NCBI RefSeq assembly: GCF_016909575.1
Contig: NZ_JAFBGA010000001.1
Span: forward strand, 124,001 to 188,000
Length of the DNA stretch: 64,000 nt
Direction of reading: 5' to 3'
Source of the DNA: Streptomyces sp. HB132
Lineage (GTDB): Bacteria > Actinomycetota > Actinomycetes > Streptomycetales > Streptomycetaceae
The notes below the pieces were generated by a model, which was not told the DNA's origin, did not search any database, and saw only the letters and a list, made by a program, of their open reading frames with translations. Positions 43,208 to 52,031 of the stretch are shown piece by piece; position 1 is the stretch's first letter; every line of letters begins with the position of its first letter. The position numbers and the translations under genes were made by a program.

Positions 43208-44725
43208 TCAGACTCCGGCGGGTTCCTTCGGCTGGGTGTCGCCCGAGCCCGAGGGGGAGGCCGGGCCGGTGGCCGCGACCGTGGAGGCGGCCGGTTCCTG
43301 GCTGACGTTGAACTCCGCCAGCAGGGCCTTGCTGAAGCCGAAGAAGTACGTGGCGACGAACCCCGCGACATAGCCGACGAGCAGGCCGCCCGCGTAGATC
43401 GCGATCGTGGAGCCGAGGCCGTGGTTGCCGTCCAGGAGGGGGAACAGCGCCCAGCCGGAAGGGCCGATGGCCGTCGAGCCGACCGAGTCGCCGAGCTGGT
43501 TGAAGAGGCCGACGAAGCCGCCGCCGAAGGCGCCGCCCACACAGGCCGTGACGAACGGGCGGCCCAGCGGGAGCGAGACACCGTAGATCAGGGGCTCACC
43601 CACGCCCAGCAGACCTGCGGGCATGGCGGACCTGATGGTCTTGCGGATCGACTCGTTCCGGGGGAGACGGAGGTACACGGCCGCTGCCGCGCCGACCTGG
43701 CCGGCTCCGGCCATCGCGAGGATCGGGAGCAGGACCGTGAAGCCCTGCTGCTCGATCAGAGTGGTGTGGATCGGGATCAGGGCCTGGTGCAGGCCCAGCA
43801 TCACCAGCGGCAGGAAGAAGCCGCCGAGCAGGAAGCCGGCACCCGCGCCGCCGGTGGAGAGCAGCCAGTCCGCGAACGTGCCGATGGCGGAGGAGACCTC
43901 GCCGGCCACGTACATCAGGCCGAAGATCGTGACGAGGCCGGAGATCAGCACCGTGAGTGTCGGGGTGACCAGGACGTCCAGTGCCTCGGGCACCCAGCGG
44001 CGGCACCACTTCTCGACGTACACCGCGAGGACCGCCGCGCCGAGGGCGCCGAGGACGCCGCCCTGGCCGGGGGAGAGGGTCTGGCCGAAGGCGTCGATGT
44101 TCGCGACGCCGGGGAAGACGATGATCGCCGCGACCGCGCCGCCGAGGATCGGCGTGCCGCCGAACTCCTTCGCCGTGTTGTAGCCGACGAAGACCGCGAT
44201 CAGGGCCATGAAGCCCGAGGCCATCGCGGCCAGGGCGGGGGTGACCGAGGTCAGCCAGCCGAGGTTCACCAGCAGGCCGTTGAGGCCGGCGATGATGCCG
44301 CAGCCGATCAGGGCGGGGATCAGCGGGACGAAGATGTTCGCGATCTTGCGCAGGAACAGCTTGAACGGGGTGGCGTTCTTCGTCTTCCGCTGCGCCTTGA
44401 GGGCCGCGCCCTTGTCGGCCAGCTCCTCCGCCGTGTGCGTGGGTGCGGGCGTCCCGGACGCCCGGCCGTCCTCGACCAGTTGCTCGAACTCGGGGGTGAC
44501 CCGGGCGACGGTGCCTGGGCCGAGGACGATCTGGTAGGTGTCGTCCTCGACCACGCCCATCACGGCGGGGACCGCCTTGAGGGCCTCGTCGTCGACGAGG
44601 GAGCGGTCGTGCAGGCCCAGCCGGAGCCGGGTCATGCAGTGGGCGATCGAGCTGACGTTCGCAGCGCCACCGACGAGCGGCAGGATCGCGGCGGCAGTGG
44701 CGCGGTTCTTGTCTTCAGTAGCCAT
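43208..44725 (-). CDS. PTS transporter EIIBC, N-acetylmuramic acid type (MurP-like)
   Basis: 505 residues. The EIIB domain (1-90) has the phospho-cysteine in SSIAHCMTRLRLGL (Cys30). A linker leads to a membrane EIIC domain with about ten helices, including GYNTAKEFGGTPILGG and LLGVGEPLIYGVSLPLGRPF (substrate/phosphate site). There is no EIIA domain, so it needs a separate EIIA (Crr), as MurP does. It is the last gene after murR and murQ on the same strand, which supports N-acetylmuramic acid as substrate. It would import and phosphorylate MurNAc from peptidoglycan. Confidence 0.85.
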   Translation of the reverse strand: MATEDKNRATAAAILPLVGGAANVSSIAHCMTRLRLGLHDRSLVDDEALKAVPAVMGVVEDDTYQIVLGPGTVARVTPEFEQLVEDGRASGTPAPTHTAEELADKGAALKAQRKTKNATPFKLFLRKIANIFVPLIPALIGCGIIAGLNGLLVNLGWLTSVTPALAAMASGFMALIAVFVGYNTAKEFGGTPILGGAVAAIIVFPGVANIDAFGQTLSPGQGGVLGALGAAVLAVYVEKWCRRWVPEALDVLVTPTLTVLISGLVTIFGLMYVAGEVSSAIGTFADWLLSTGGAGAGFLLGGFFLPLVMLGLHQALIPIHTTLIEQQGFTVLLPILAMAGAGQVGAAAAVYLRLPRNESIRKTIRSAMPAGLLGVGEPLIYGVSLPLGRPFVTACVGGAFGGGFVGLFNQLGDSVGSTAIGPSGWALFPLLDGNHGLGSTIAIYAGGLLVGYVAGFVATYFFGFSKALLAEFNVSQEPAASTVAATGPASPSGSGDTQPKEPAGV

Positions 44726-44761
44726 GGTGCGTGGTGCCTTGCTGTGCGGGGGTGTGGTGCG

Positions 44762-45730
44762 TCAGGTGGTGCGGACGGCCGCGAGGGCCGCGCGGAGGTG
44801 GCCGTCGGACTCGGCCAGGAGGGTGGCGGCGGCAGGTCCGTCGACCCCGCCGAGGATGGTGAGGATGGCGTTCTTCACCTCGCCGTCGGTGGCGGCGAGG
44901 GCCGCCTCGATCTCCTGGTCACCGGCGCCGGTGGCGAGGGAGACGATGCGGCGGGAGCGGGCGCGCAGCTTCTCGTTGGAGGCGCGCACGTCGACCATCA
45001 GGTTCCCGTAGGTCTTGCCGAGCCGGATCATCGTGATCGTCGACAGCATGTTGAGGACGAGCTTCTGGGCCGTGCCCGCCTTGAGACGGGTCGAGCCGGT
45101 GAGCAGCTCGGCGCCGACGACGATCTCCAGGCCGTGTTCGGCTGCCGCGGCGAGCGCCGAGTCCGCGTTGCAGGAGAGACCGAGGGTGAGCGCACCCTTG
45201 GCGCGGGCGTGTTCGACGGCGCCGATGGCGTACGGGGTACGGCCCGAGGCGGAGATGCCGACCACGGTGTCGTCGGCGGTGAGGCCCAGACCGTCGAGGT
45301 CGGCGGCGGCCAGCTCCTTGCTGTCCTCGGCGCCCTCGACGGCCTTGACCATGGCGGAGGGGCCGCCCGCGATCAGGCCGAGGACCTCGGACGGGTCGGT
45401 GTTGAAGGTGGGCGGGCACTCGCTGGCGTCGAGCACACCGAGACGGCCGGCGGTGCCGGCGCCCGCGTAGATCAGCCGGCCGCCGCGCGCCATGCGCTCG
45501 GCAGTGGCGTCGATCGCGGCGGCGATCTGCGGCAGCTTCTCGGCTACCGCGGCGGGGACGGTGGCGTCCTCGCCGTTCATGATGCGGGCTATCTCCTGCG
45601 TCGGCAGCTGGTCGATCTCGGCGAGCTCCGGCCGGAACGCCTCCGTGGTGAGGGTGGCGAGCTGGGCGCGCAGTTCGCCGTAGCCGTCGGGTACGGGGGT
45701 GTCTGCGTTCGCGTCGGTGGTGGAGGTCAT
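44762..45730 (-). CDS. murQ: N-acetylmuramic acid 6-phosphate etherase
   Basis: 322 residues with a SIS domain. It cleaves the lactyl ether of MurNAc-6-phosphate to give GlcNAc-6-phosphate and lactate. Motifs are GRLIYAGAGTAGRLGVLDASECPPTFN, GGPSAMVKAVEGAEDS and VGISASGRTPY; LKAGTAQKLVLNMLST follows near the end. Its product enters the nagA route encoded in this window. It lies between the regulator and the PTS gene. Confidence 0.92.
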   Translation of the reverse strand: MTSTTDANADTPVPDGYGELRAQLATLTTEAFRPELAEIDQLPTQEIARIMNGEDATVPAAVAEKLPQIAAAIDATAERMARGGRLIYAGAGTAGRLGVLDASECPPTFNTDPSEVLGLIAGGPSAMVKAVEGAEDSKELAAADLDGLGLTADDTVVGISASGRTPYAIGAVEHARAKGALTLGLSCNADSALAAAAEHGLEIVVGAELLTGSTRLKAGTAQKLVLNMLSTITMIRLGKTYGNLMVDVRASNEKLRARSRRIVSLATGAGDQEIEAALAATDGEVKNAILTILGGVDGPAAATLLAESDGHLRAALAAVRTT

Positions 45731-45786
45731 GAACAGCGCTCTGCTTTCTCGTTCTGGTTCGGATCGCGGGGTGCGGGTGCTGCAGG

Positions 45787-46704
45787 TCAGCGGCTGCGTG
45801 GCGTGTGGCGGTGGGCGAGCGCCTCGTAGGAGGCGGACAGTGCGGGCGCGGCCGTCTCGTACGTTCGTTGGGCGACCCCTATGAACAGGCAGTCGACGAC
45901 GAGGAGCTGACTGGTGCGGCTCGACATGGCGGCGGGCCGCAGCTCGCTCTCCCGCGCTGTGGAGGTGGTCAGCACGTGGTCCGCGTACTGCGAGACGGGG
46001 CCGTCGGGGCGGCCTGTGATCGCGACAGTCGTCGCGCCCCGGTCGAAGGCGACCCGGAGCGGCTCTATGACGTCACCCGTGGAGCCGGAGTGGGTGATCG
46101 CGATGGCCACGTCGCCGGGGCGCAGCTGCACGGCGTTGGTCACGGCCAGGTGCGGGTCCATGTGGGCGTGGGCTATCAGGCCGATCCGGAGCAGCTTCTG
46201 CGCCAGGTCCTGGCCGACGAGGGAGGACGCCCCGACGCCGTAGATGTCGATGCGGCGGGCGGTCGCCGCGGCCGCCACGGCGGCCCCGAGCTGCACCGTG
46301 TCGAGACCGGCGGCCGTGTCGGCGAGGGTCTGCTGCTCGTCGTAGGCGAGCTTCGTGACGACGTCCGCGATGGAGTCGTCGACCGCGATGTCGGCGGTGA
46401 CGGCGGGTGCCCGGCCCGACTGCTGGTGGGCCGCGAGGCCGGCGAGCGCGAGACGGAGGTCCCGGTAGCCCGGGTAGCCGAGGAGGCGGGCCGTGCGGAC
46501 GACCGTCGCCTCACTGGTGCCGGTGAGTTCGGCGAGACCGGTGACGGTGAGGGCGGCACACCCGGCCGGGTCCCCGGCGACGGCTTCGGCGACCCGCTGC
46601 ATGGAACGGGTCATGGACGGAGCCAGGGTCCGCACCTTCGCCGCGAGGGCCGCAGGGGCGGGCGGGGAATCCGGATTGAAACTTTCCTTCACGTCATTGG
46701 TCAC
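45787..46704 (-). CDS. RpiR/MurR-family transcriptional regulator
   Basis: 305 residues. The N-terminal HTH_6 has LAELTGTSEATVVRTARLLGYPGYRDLRLAL. The C-terminal SIS domain (RIDIYGVGASSLVGQDLAQK, DVAIAITHSGSTGDVIEPLR) should bind the sugar phosphate. It heads the murR-murQ-EIIBC set. The start is uncertain: GTG 46704 is 2 nt from one operator-like repeat and places another inside the coding region, so a downstream GTG (VKESFNPDS) is possible. Confidence 0.87.
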   Translation of the reverse strand: MTNDVKESFNPDSPPAPAALAAKVRTLAPSMTRSMQRVAEAVAGDPAGCAALTVTGLAELTGTSEATVVRTARLLGYPGYRDLRLALAGLAAHQQSGRAPAVTADIAVDDSIADVVTKLAYDEQQTLADTAAGLDTVQLGAAVAAAATARRIDIYGVGASSLVGQDLAQKLLRIGLIAHAHMDPHLAVTNAVQLRPGDVAIAITHSGSTGDVIEPLRVAFDRGATTVAITGRPDGPVSQYADHVLTTSTARESELRPAAMSSRTSQLLVVDCLFIGVAQRTYETAAPALSASYEALAHRHTPRSR

Positions 46705-46722
46705 ATTTGAAAGATATTTTCA
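46676..46722. promoter_or_regulatory. pair of TTGAAA-N6-TTCA operator-like repeats at the murR start
   Basis: TTGAAAGATATTTTCA (46707-46722) and TTGAAACTTTCCTTCA (46676-46691) have the same TTGAAA-N6-TTCA form and resemble MurR/RpiR operators. The first is a near-perfect palindrome. They flank the proposed murR start codon. Confidence 0.6.
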
Positions 46723-46806
46723 CGGGCGAATCCCGTCAACCCCCCTTTGGTCCCTACCTCTGAAGGATCGCTCTCCGCCGTACGTACGGCGGGGGACAAT
46801 GAGGCC

Positions 46807-47175
46807 ATGGAGTTGAACAGCCTGGAACAGGAGCTGCACACCGCGCGTGCGCTGGTGATGGCCGACCTCGTCGCGGGCGATGTGGCGGAAGCCGGGATCG
46901 TCTCGATGGTCGAGGACGCGATAGCCCACCGGAGGTGGTGGGTCGAGCAGTGGCCCGAGGGTGTGTCCTTCGTCACGGGGCTCGTCGCGCAGGACGTCCA
47001 GGACGCTCTCCTGGAGCAGCACGGGCGCTGGCCGTTGTGCCCGGTGTGCACGGACGAGGGACCGCACGCCCTCGACGTCGAGCCGGAGCTCGGACCCGAC
47101 CCGCACTGGGTCTGCACGAAGGCGACGGTGGCCGTCGCGCGGGTGGGATCGCTCTCCGAGGTGCTCGGCCGGTGA
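46807..47175 (+). CDS. conserved hypothetical protein with CxxC
   Basis: 122 residues. The N-terminal helical half reads LEQELHTARALVMADLVAGD. The C-terminal half has WPLCPVCTDEGPHALDVEP and PHWVCTKATVAVARVG; the CPVC and later Cys suggest a small zinc-binding site. I cannot assign a family. It overlaps the DUF4031 gene by 4 nt (GTGA), so the two are translationally coupled. Confidence 0.7.
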   Translation: MELNSLEQELHTARALVMADLVAGDVAEAGIVSMVEDAIAHRRWWVEQWPEGVSFVTGLVAQDVQDALLEQHGRWPLCPVCTDEGPHALDVEPELGPDPHWVCTKATVAVARVGSLSEVLGR

Positions 47176-47441
47176 CCGTCTACATCGACCCGCCGACCTG
47201 GCCGGGGCACGGCCGCCTGTGGTCGCACCTGGTCAGTGATGTGTCGTTCGAGGAACTGCACGCCTTCGCCGCCACGATCGGCTGCCCGCCCCGCGCCTTC
47301 GAGCGCGACCACTACGACGTGCCCGAGGCGCATTACGCGGACGCGGTGCGCGCCGGGGCGCGGGAGGTCGGGTCGAAGGAGATCGTGCGCCGCCTCACCG
47401 AGGCGGGGCTCCGGCGGCCGAAGGGGCGCCCCGCCCTCTGA
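47172..47441 (+). CDS. DUF4031 protein
   Basis: 89 residues, GTG start. It follows the DUF4031 pattern: VYIDPPTWPGHGRLWSHLVSD at the N terminus, then ELHAFAATIGCPPRAFERDHYDVP. The basic end includes VGSKEIVRRLTEAGLRRPKG. The family is widespread and has no known role. It is co-transcribed with the preceding gene. Confidence 0.85.
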   Translation: MTVYIDPPTWPGHGRLWSHLVSDVSFEELHAFAATIGCPPRAFERDHYDVPEAHYADAVRAGAREVGSKEIVRRLTEAGLRRPKGRPAL

Positions 47442-47863
47442 GCCGCCGCCCCGTCGGTGTTCCTCCACTCGGCTCGTCGTCGTACGTGCTGATCATGTGG
47501 ACGACGGCCTCGTCGGGCAGGGGCCGGGGCCGGGCGAGGACGGCCGTCCGAGGTCCCTCGGCAAGGTGGGCTCGGACGAACCACTCGGGATCGTCCGACA
47601 GCCGTGCCCGCTGGGCCGGATCGGCATGGGGGTTACGGGCGAAGAAGCCGCGGGTGCGGGTGTCGGGGTGCTCGATCACCGCGTCGACGACGACGGCGTC
47701 GGGCAGGGTCCGGTCCCGGCACAGCACCATCCGTAAGGCCGCCGGGTCGTCGGCGAGCAGCCGCAGCAGGATGCTCGTCGGTACGGACGGGTTGAGAGCC
47801 GGCCCGGCGAGCCCGGCGGGCGGGAGGATCGGCGTCCTCCCGGATCTGCTCAGGTGTAGGCAT
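47395..47863 (-). pseudogene. leucine-rich-variant-like repeat gene with a frameshift near its start
   Basis: ATG at 47863 overlaps the end of the MFS gene by 14 nt and encodes MPTPEQIREDA. Good codon usage then continues in another frame (ILPPAGLAGPALNPSVPTSI; LLRLLADDPAALRMVL; RNPHADPAQRARLSDDPEWFVRAHLA), which looks like LRV/HEAT-like repeats. One extra base near 47831 would account for the shift. The C-terminal end (47395) overlaps the convergent DUF4031 gene by 47 nt, so a second shift is possible. It is either a broken gene or a sequence error. Confidence 0.6.
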
Positions 47864-49175
47864 GCTCCGTGCCCCCGGACCGTTCGGAACCGACGACCTG
47901 CTCCGTGCCGGTGTGCTGCTCCCCGCCGGTGTGCGTCCGTGCGCCCGCGATCCGGCGGGACGGCGTACCGCCGCCGCGCAGCCGCAGTGAGACCGTCACC
48001 GCCGCCAGACCGAGCACCAGCATCGCGGCACCGGCCCAGGCCGTCGCCCGGAAGCCGAAGTCCGCGTCGATCACCGCACCGCCGAGCCACGGGCCGCTCG
48101 TGTTGCCCAGGTTGAACGCGGCCGTGGCCGTCGCCCCCGCCAGCGTCGGGGCGACACCCGCGACGTTGAACATGCGGGCGTTGAGCGCCGGGGCCGTGTA
48201 GAAGGCGGACAGCCCCAGCAGGAAAGCCAGGACGACGACGGCGACCTGGTTCGACGCGAAGAGGGCCAGTGCCACCAGGAACACCGTCGAGGCGCTGATC
48301 CCGCTCAGCAGCACACCGAAGAGGTGCGCGTCCGCGACCCGGCCGCCGATGGTCGTACCGATCAGCGCGCCGACACCGAACAGCCCGAGCACCCACGGGA
48401 CCCAGCCCGAGTCCAGTCCCGCGACATCCGTAAGCAGCGGTGCGAGGTAGCTGAACGCGCAGAACACACCGCCGGCCGCGAGGGCGGTGATCACGATGGA
48501 CAGCCACACCTGGCGGTCCTTGTAGATCGCGATCTCCCGCCTGAGCTGCGGCTTCTCGTCCGGCAGCGGAATGCGCGGGATGCGCGTGACGACACCGACC
48601 AGAGCCACGGCGGACGCCGCGCCCACCGCCCAGAACGCCGAACGCCAGCCGAAGCTCTCCCCGAGGAACGCTCCCAGCGGTACGCCCAGCACGTTGGCGA
48701 TCGACAGTCCGCCGATCATGACGGCCATGGCCCTGGCCCGGGCGTTCACCGGCACCATCGCGATGGCGACCGCCGCGCCCACCGCCCAGAAACCGGCGCA
48801 CGCCAGCGCACTCACCACCCGGGACACGAACAGCACGTCGTACGTCGGTGCCAGCGCACCCGCGACCTGGCCCAGCCCGAAGACGGAGATCAGCGCGATG
48901 AGCGTCGTGCGGCGCGGCAGCCGCAGCGTGGCGACGGCCAGCAGCGGGGCGCCGACCACCATGCCGATCGCGAAGGCGGATATGAGGAGTCCGGCCTTCG
49001 GGATGGACACGTCCATGTCGTCGGCGATGGGCGGCAGCAGCCCGGACAGCATGAACTCACTGGTGCCGAGGGCGAAGACCGAGAGGCCGAGGATGTAGAC
49101 GGCCATCGGCATGCGGGGACGGCTGGAAGCAGAATCGGGCATGACAGTGGCCAACAGCGCTTTCGTCCCTGTCAT
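47850..49175 (-). CDS. MFS drug/sugar efflux transporter (DHA1 type)
   Basis: Up to 441 residues with twelve membrane helices. Near the N terminus ALGTSEFMLSGLLPPIADD and SAFAIGMVVGAPLLA match the DHA1 group that includes AraJ and chloramphenicol exporters. LRLPRRTTLIAL is the loop 2-3 region. The C-terminal 50 residues are hydrophilic with GGEQHTGTEQ-like repeats, and no function is apparent. The start is uncertain: 49175, 49142 (MPDSASS) or 49112 (MPMAVYILG). It lies 9 nt after the HD-domain gene. The substrate is unknown. Confidence 0.83.
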   Translation of the reverse strand: MTGTKALLATVMPDSASSRPRMPMAVYILGLSVFALGTSEFMLSGLLPPIADDMDVSIPKAGLLISAFAIGMVVGAPLLAVATLRLPRRTTLIALISVFGLGQVAGALAPTYDVLFVSRVVSALACAGFWAVGAAVAIAMVPVNARARAMAVMIGGLSIANVLGVPLGAFLGESFGWRSAFWAVGAASAVALVGVVTRIPRIPLPDEKPQLRREIAIYKDRQVWLSIVITALAAGGVFCAFSYLAPLLTDVAGLDSGWVPWVLGLFGVGALIGTTIGGRVADAHLFGVLLSGISASTVFLVALALFASNQVAVVVLAFLLGLSAFYTAPALNARMFNVAGVAPTLAGATATAAFNLGNTSGPWLGGAVIDADFGFRATAWAGAAMLVLGLAAVTVSLRLRGGGTPSRRIAGARTHTGGEQHTGTEQVVGSERSGGTEHAYT

Positions 49176-49184
49176 TCCCTTGTC

Positions 49185-49868
49185 TCACCGGCTGAGAAGC
49201 TCCAGTTCGGTGGTCAGGTTCTGCCGCGCCCGCGGCTCCCATTCCCCCGCCCCGTGCGGCGTACGGAACAGCCGGGGCAGCTCCAGCAGTTGACGCAGGA
49301 CGGCGGTCCGCCCCTCGCGGAAGGCGTCGTCCGGGACGAAGCCGTACTCCTCGCGCACCTGCGCCGCGTACGCCGCGTACTCCTTGGGCGGCGACGCGAG
49401 GATCGCGAGGTCCGCGTCGCACAGGACCTCGCCGTTGGTGTCGCCGTCCGCAGGGTCGTGGGTGACGGTGAGCCGGACCAGTCGGGCGACCTCGGCCGTC
49501 GCGGCGTCAGGGACACCGGCCTCGGGCAGGGCGCGCTCGGCGAGCGCCGCGCTGCGCTCCTCGTTCTCGGAGCGGTCGGGGCGGTAGACCGCGTCGTGGA
49601 ACCAGACGGCGAGGCGCACCAGCTCCGGGTCGGAGGCGTGGCCGGCCAGCGTGTCGACGCGGTCCAGGACCTGCGTCAGGTGGGCGGTGGTGTGGTAGCG
49701 CCGCTGGGGTTCGGCCCAGCGGCCCAGGAGGTTGTCGGCGTAGGGCATCGGGTCGGGGCCCGGACCGCCGCGTGCGGCGAGCAGGGTCTCGCGCCAGCGG
49801 CCACGGAGGGCGTCGTCACCGGGCGGGTTTTCGGAGGGGCCGGTCTCGGAGGTGCCGCTGTCGCTCAT
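49185..49868 (-). CDS. HD-domain metal-dependent phosphohydrolase-like protein
   Basis: 227 residues from ATG 49868. RRYHTTAHLTQVLDRVD and VWFHDAVYRPDRSENEERSA carry the H...HD pattern of the HD superfamily (COG4339-type predicted hydrolases). LCDADLAIL supplies the last Asp. These proteins probably act on nucleotides, but the substrate is unknown. It is followed closely by the MFS gene. Confidence 0.8.
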   Translation of the reverse strand: MSDSGTSETGPSENPPGDDALRGRWRETLLAARGGPGPDPMPYADNLLGRWAEPQRRYHTTAHLTQVLDRVDTLAGHASDPELVRLAVWFHDAVYRPDRSENEERSAALAERALPEAGVPDAATAEVARLVRLTVTHDPADGDTNGEVLCDADLAILASPPKEYAAYAAQVREEYGFVPDDAFREGRTAVLRQLLELPRLFRTPHGAGEWEPRARQNLTTELELLSR

Positions 49869-49942
49869 AGGCCGAGGGTAGGACGTACGTCCTGCGCGCA
49901 CGGCCCGCCCCCGGCCGCGCGGGCCGGGGGCGGGCCCGCTGC

Positions 49943-50983
49943 TCAGTGACCGGGCGCCGTGTCCAGGGCCAGTGCCGCGTACGTCGCCAGCCAGTGGTCC
50001 GAGGAGAAGTCCCCGGAGGACACCGTCGGCAGGCCGAGCGAGAGATGGGCCTCGGCCGAGGCCAGGAGCGCGGTTCGGGCCGGGCCGTCCGGGAGCGCGT
50101 CGGCGATCGTACGGAGGGCGGCCGCCCGGCTCAGGGTGAGACCGAGGAGGTGGCCGATCTGGGGGTCGGCGTGGTCGGAGACCACCGGCGGGTCGAGCAG
50201 CGTGGAGTCGGGCGCGGCGGAGACCAGGGCCGGCAGGAACGTGGCGATCCAGGTGCGGAACTCCGCCACCGGCAGCACCCGGCGCATCGCGTCCGCCTCG
50301 ACCAGGGCGGGGGAGAGGAAGTCCTGGCCGGAGGGTTCCCAGTGGGCGGGGGCGTCGTGGTCGTCGGTGAACCAGGTCCGCAACCGCTCCGTCGCCGCGT
50401 CGAGGACCGGCGCGGGCAGCCCGGCGGCCGGGCCCGCGTCGAGGATCAGGCCCAGGCCGAATGCGCTGTTGTTGTGGACGCCGTGCCGGACCGGGTACGT
50501 CGCCTTGGGCAGCCAGGCGGTGAGCAGGTCGCCGACCGCTGCCACGCCGGGGGCCAGGGCGTCGGCCCAGCGGTCGCCGTCGGGCGTGGTGAGGGCCCGG
50601 CACTCCGCGGCCAGCGCGATCAGCCAGGCCCAGCCGTAGGGACGCTCGAAGTGCGGCCGACCACGCAGGTAGGACGCCTCGACGGCGATGTTCTCGGGGG
50701 TCAGATGAGTGTCGAGGACCTCGCGGACACGGGTGGTGAGGGTGGCCGGAAGGTCGCCGGTGGTGGAGAAGCGGCGCATGAGGCGGACGAGCAGCCAGTG
50801 CATGTGCACCGTTGAGTGCCAGTCGTAGCCCCCGTAGAACGCGGGGTGCAGCGTGCGGGGCGCGACGAGTTCCTCGGGCCCTGCGTAGAGGTGGGCGGGC
50901 GCGTTGGGGTATTCGCGTACGACGTTGGCGAGGGCCAGTTCCGCGAAGGGGACGGCGTACGCGGCGGGGAGCGCGGGGGACAT
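49943..50983 (-). CDS. DUF2891 protein (alpha/alpha-barrel-like), third gene of the 5-oxoproline-linked operon
   Basis: 346 residues from ATG 50983, which has GGAG at good spacing (the GTG at 50992 does not). Repeated helix pairs with conserved aromatic/His/Glu loops, such as GGYDWHSTVHMHWLLVRLMR, RPYGWAWLIALA (as ERPYGWAWL), GVHNNSAFGLGL, EPSGQDFLSPALVEADAMRR and SSDHWLATYAALAL, suggest an (alpha/alpha)6-type fold. Such folds include epimerases and glycoside lyases. The function is unknown. It follows DUF969-DUF979 by 71 nt on the same strand. I infer membership of the same transcript and a part in 5-oxoproline metabolism or transport. Confidence 0.8.
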   Translation of the reverse strand: MSPALPAAYAVPFAELALANVVREYPNAPAHLYAGPEELVAPRTLHPAFYGGYDWHSTVHMHWLLVRLMRRFSTTGDLPATLTTRVREVLDTHLTPENIAVEASYLRGRPHFERPYGWAWLIALAAECRALTTPDGDRWADALAPGVAAVGDLLTAWLPKATYPVRHGVHNNSAFGLGLILDAGPAAGLPAPVLDAATERLRTWFTDDHDAPAHWEPSGQDFLSPALVEADAMRRVLPVAEFRTWIATFLPALVSAAPDSTLLDPPVVSDHADPQIGHLLGLTLSRAAALRTIADALPDGPARTALLASAEAHLSLGLPTVSSGDFSSDHWLATYAALALDTAPGH

Positions 50984-51062
50984 CGGGGTCACTCCAGAGG
51001 GGGTGTCTCGGGCCGTGGGGGCGGGGGCCGGGTCGGGGGATCTCGGGGCGGGGTGCCTCGGG

Positions 51063-52031
51063 TCAGAAGGCGAAGAGCGCCATGATCGCGACGTTGCAGA
51101 CCAGCAGGGCCGCCGCCGTGGGCAGCTGTGCCTTGATCGGGCCGTACTGGTCCTTGAGTTCGAGGAGTGCCGCCGGGACCAGGTTGAAGTTGGCGGCCAT
51201 CGGCGTGACGAGCGTGCCGCAGAAGCCGCACAGCATGCCGACCGCGAGGACGGCGGGCGCGTTGCCGTTCATCTGCTCGATGAGGACGGGCCAGCCGATC
51301 GCGGCGGTCATCACCGGGAACGCGGCGAAGGCGTTGCCCATGACGATGGTGAACAACGCCATCCCGCAGCAGTAGACGGCCACGGCCACGAGCCGCTGGC
51401 CGTCCGGCAGCACCGCCTCGGTGATCCTTCCGACCTGGTCCCCGACACCGGCGGTCTGGAAGATCGAGCCGAGGACGGAGAGGAGCTGCGGGAGGAGCAG
51501 TGCCCAGCCCATCGACTCGAGCATGTTCCGACCGGAGTGCAGCGGAACGGAGACCTTCCGCTCGCGCAGGAGCACCATGCCCACCACCAGCGCGGCGACG
51601 GCGCCGACGCCCAGGCCGAGGATGGTCTCGTACCCCGGCTCCAGGACGGGTTCGCCACCGATCTTCCAGTTCTTCACCAGGGTCGCGCAGATCATCGCGA
51701 CCACGGGGATGGTGAGGGCCGGAAGGAACAGTTTGTTGCCGAGACGGGCGGCCGAGGCCGCGCGCTTCTCGCGGGGCGGTGTGTGCGACTCGCCCTTGCC
51801 GGTGAGACCGAAGCCGCCCAGGACGATCAGGACCAGGACGGCGACGCCCAGCGGTTCGGCGGGGAGGGACTTGTCGACGACTCCGGTGGAGTAGAAGAAC
51901 GCGGTGCCCAGCAGGCCCCAGAAGCCGGCGGAGCCGAAGCGCTTCGGGTTGGTGCGGTCCATGGCCATCTGCGCGGCCATGACGAGGAACACCGCGCCGA
52001 CCAGCCAGAAGAAGTACTCGGACTTGATCAC
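51063..52031 (-). CDS. DUF979 membrane protein (transporter half)
   Basis: 322 residues from a GTG at 52031 that overlaps the DUF969 stop (GTGA). It has about nine membrane helices. Conserved patches are FFWLVGAVFLVMAAQM, GNAFAAFPVMTAAIGWP and CGFCGTLVTPMAANFNLVP, which resemble re-entrant loops of ion-coupled carriers. DUF969 and DUF979 always occur together and are thought to form one transporter. The nearby pxpABC genes suggest 5-oxoproline (pyroglutamate) as cargo. Confidence 0.82.
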   Translation of the reverse strand: MIKSEYFFWLVGAVFLVMAAQMAMDRTNPKRFGSAGFWGLLGTAFFYSTGVVDKSLPAEPLGVAVLVLIVLGGFGLTGKGESHTPPREKRAASAARLGNKLFLPALTIPVVAMICATLVKNWKIGGEPVLEPGYETILGLGVGAVAALVVGMVLLRERKVSVPLHSGRNMLESMGWALLLPQLLSVLGSIFQTAGVGDQVGRITEAVLPDGQRLVAVAVYCCGMALFTIVMGNAFAAFPVMTAAIGWPVLIEQMNGNAPAVLAVGMLCGFCGTLVTPMAANFNLVPAALLELKDQYGPIKAQLPTAAALLVCNVAIMALFAF

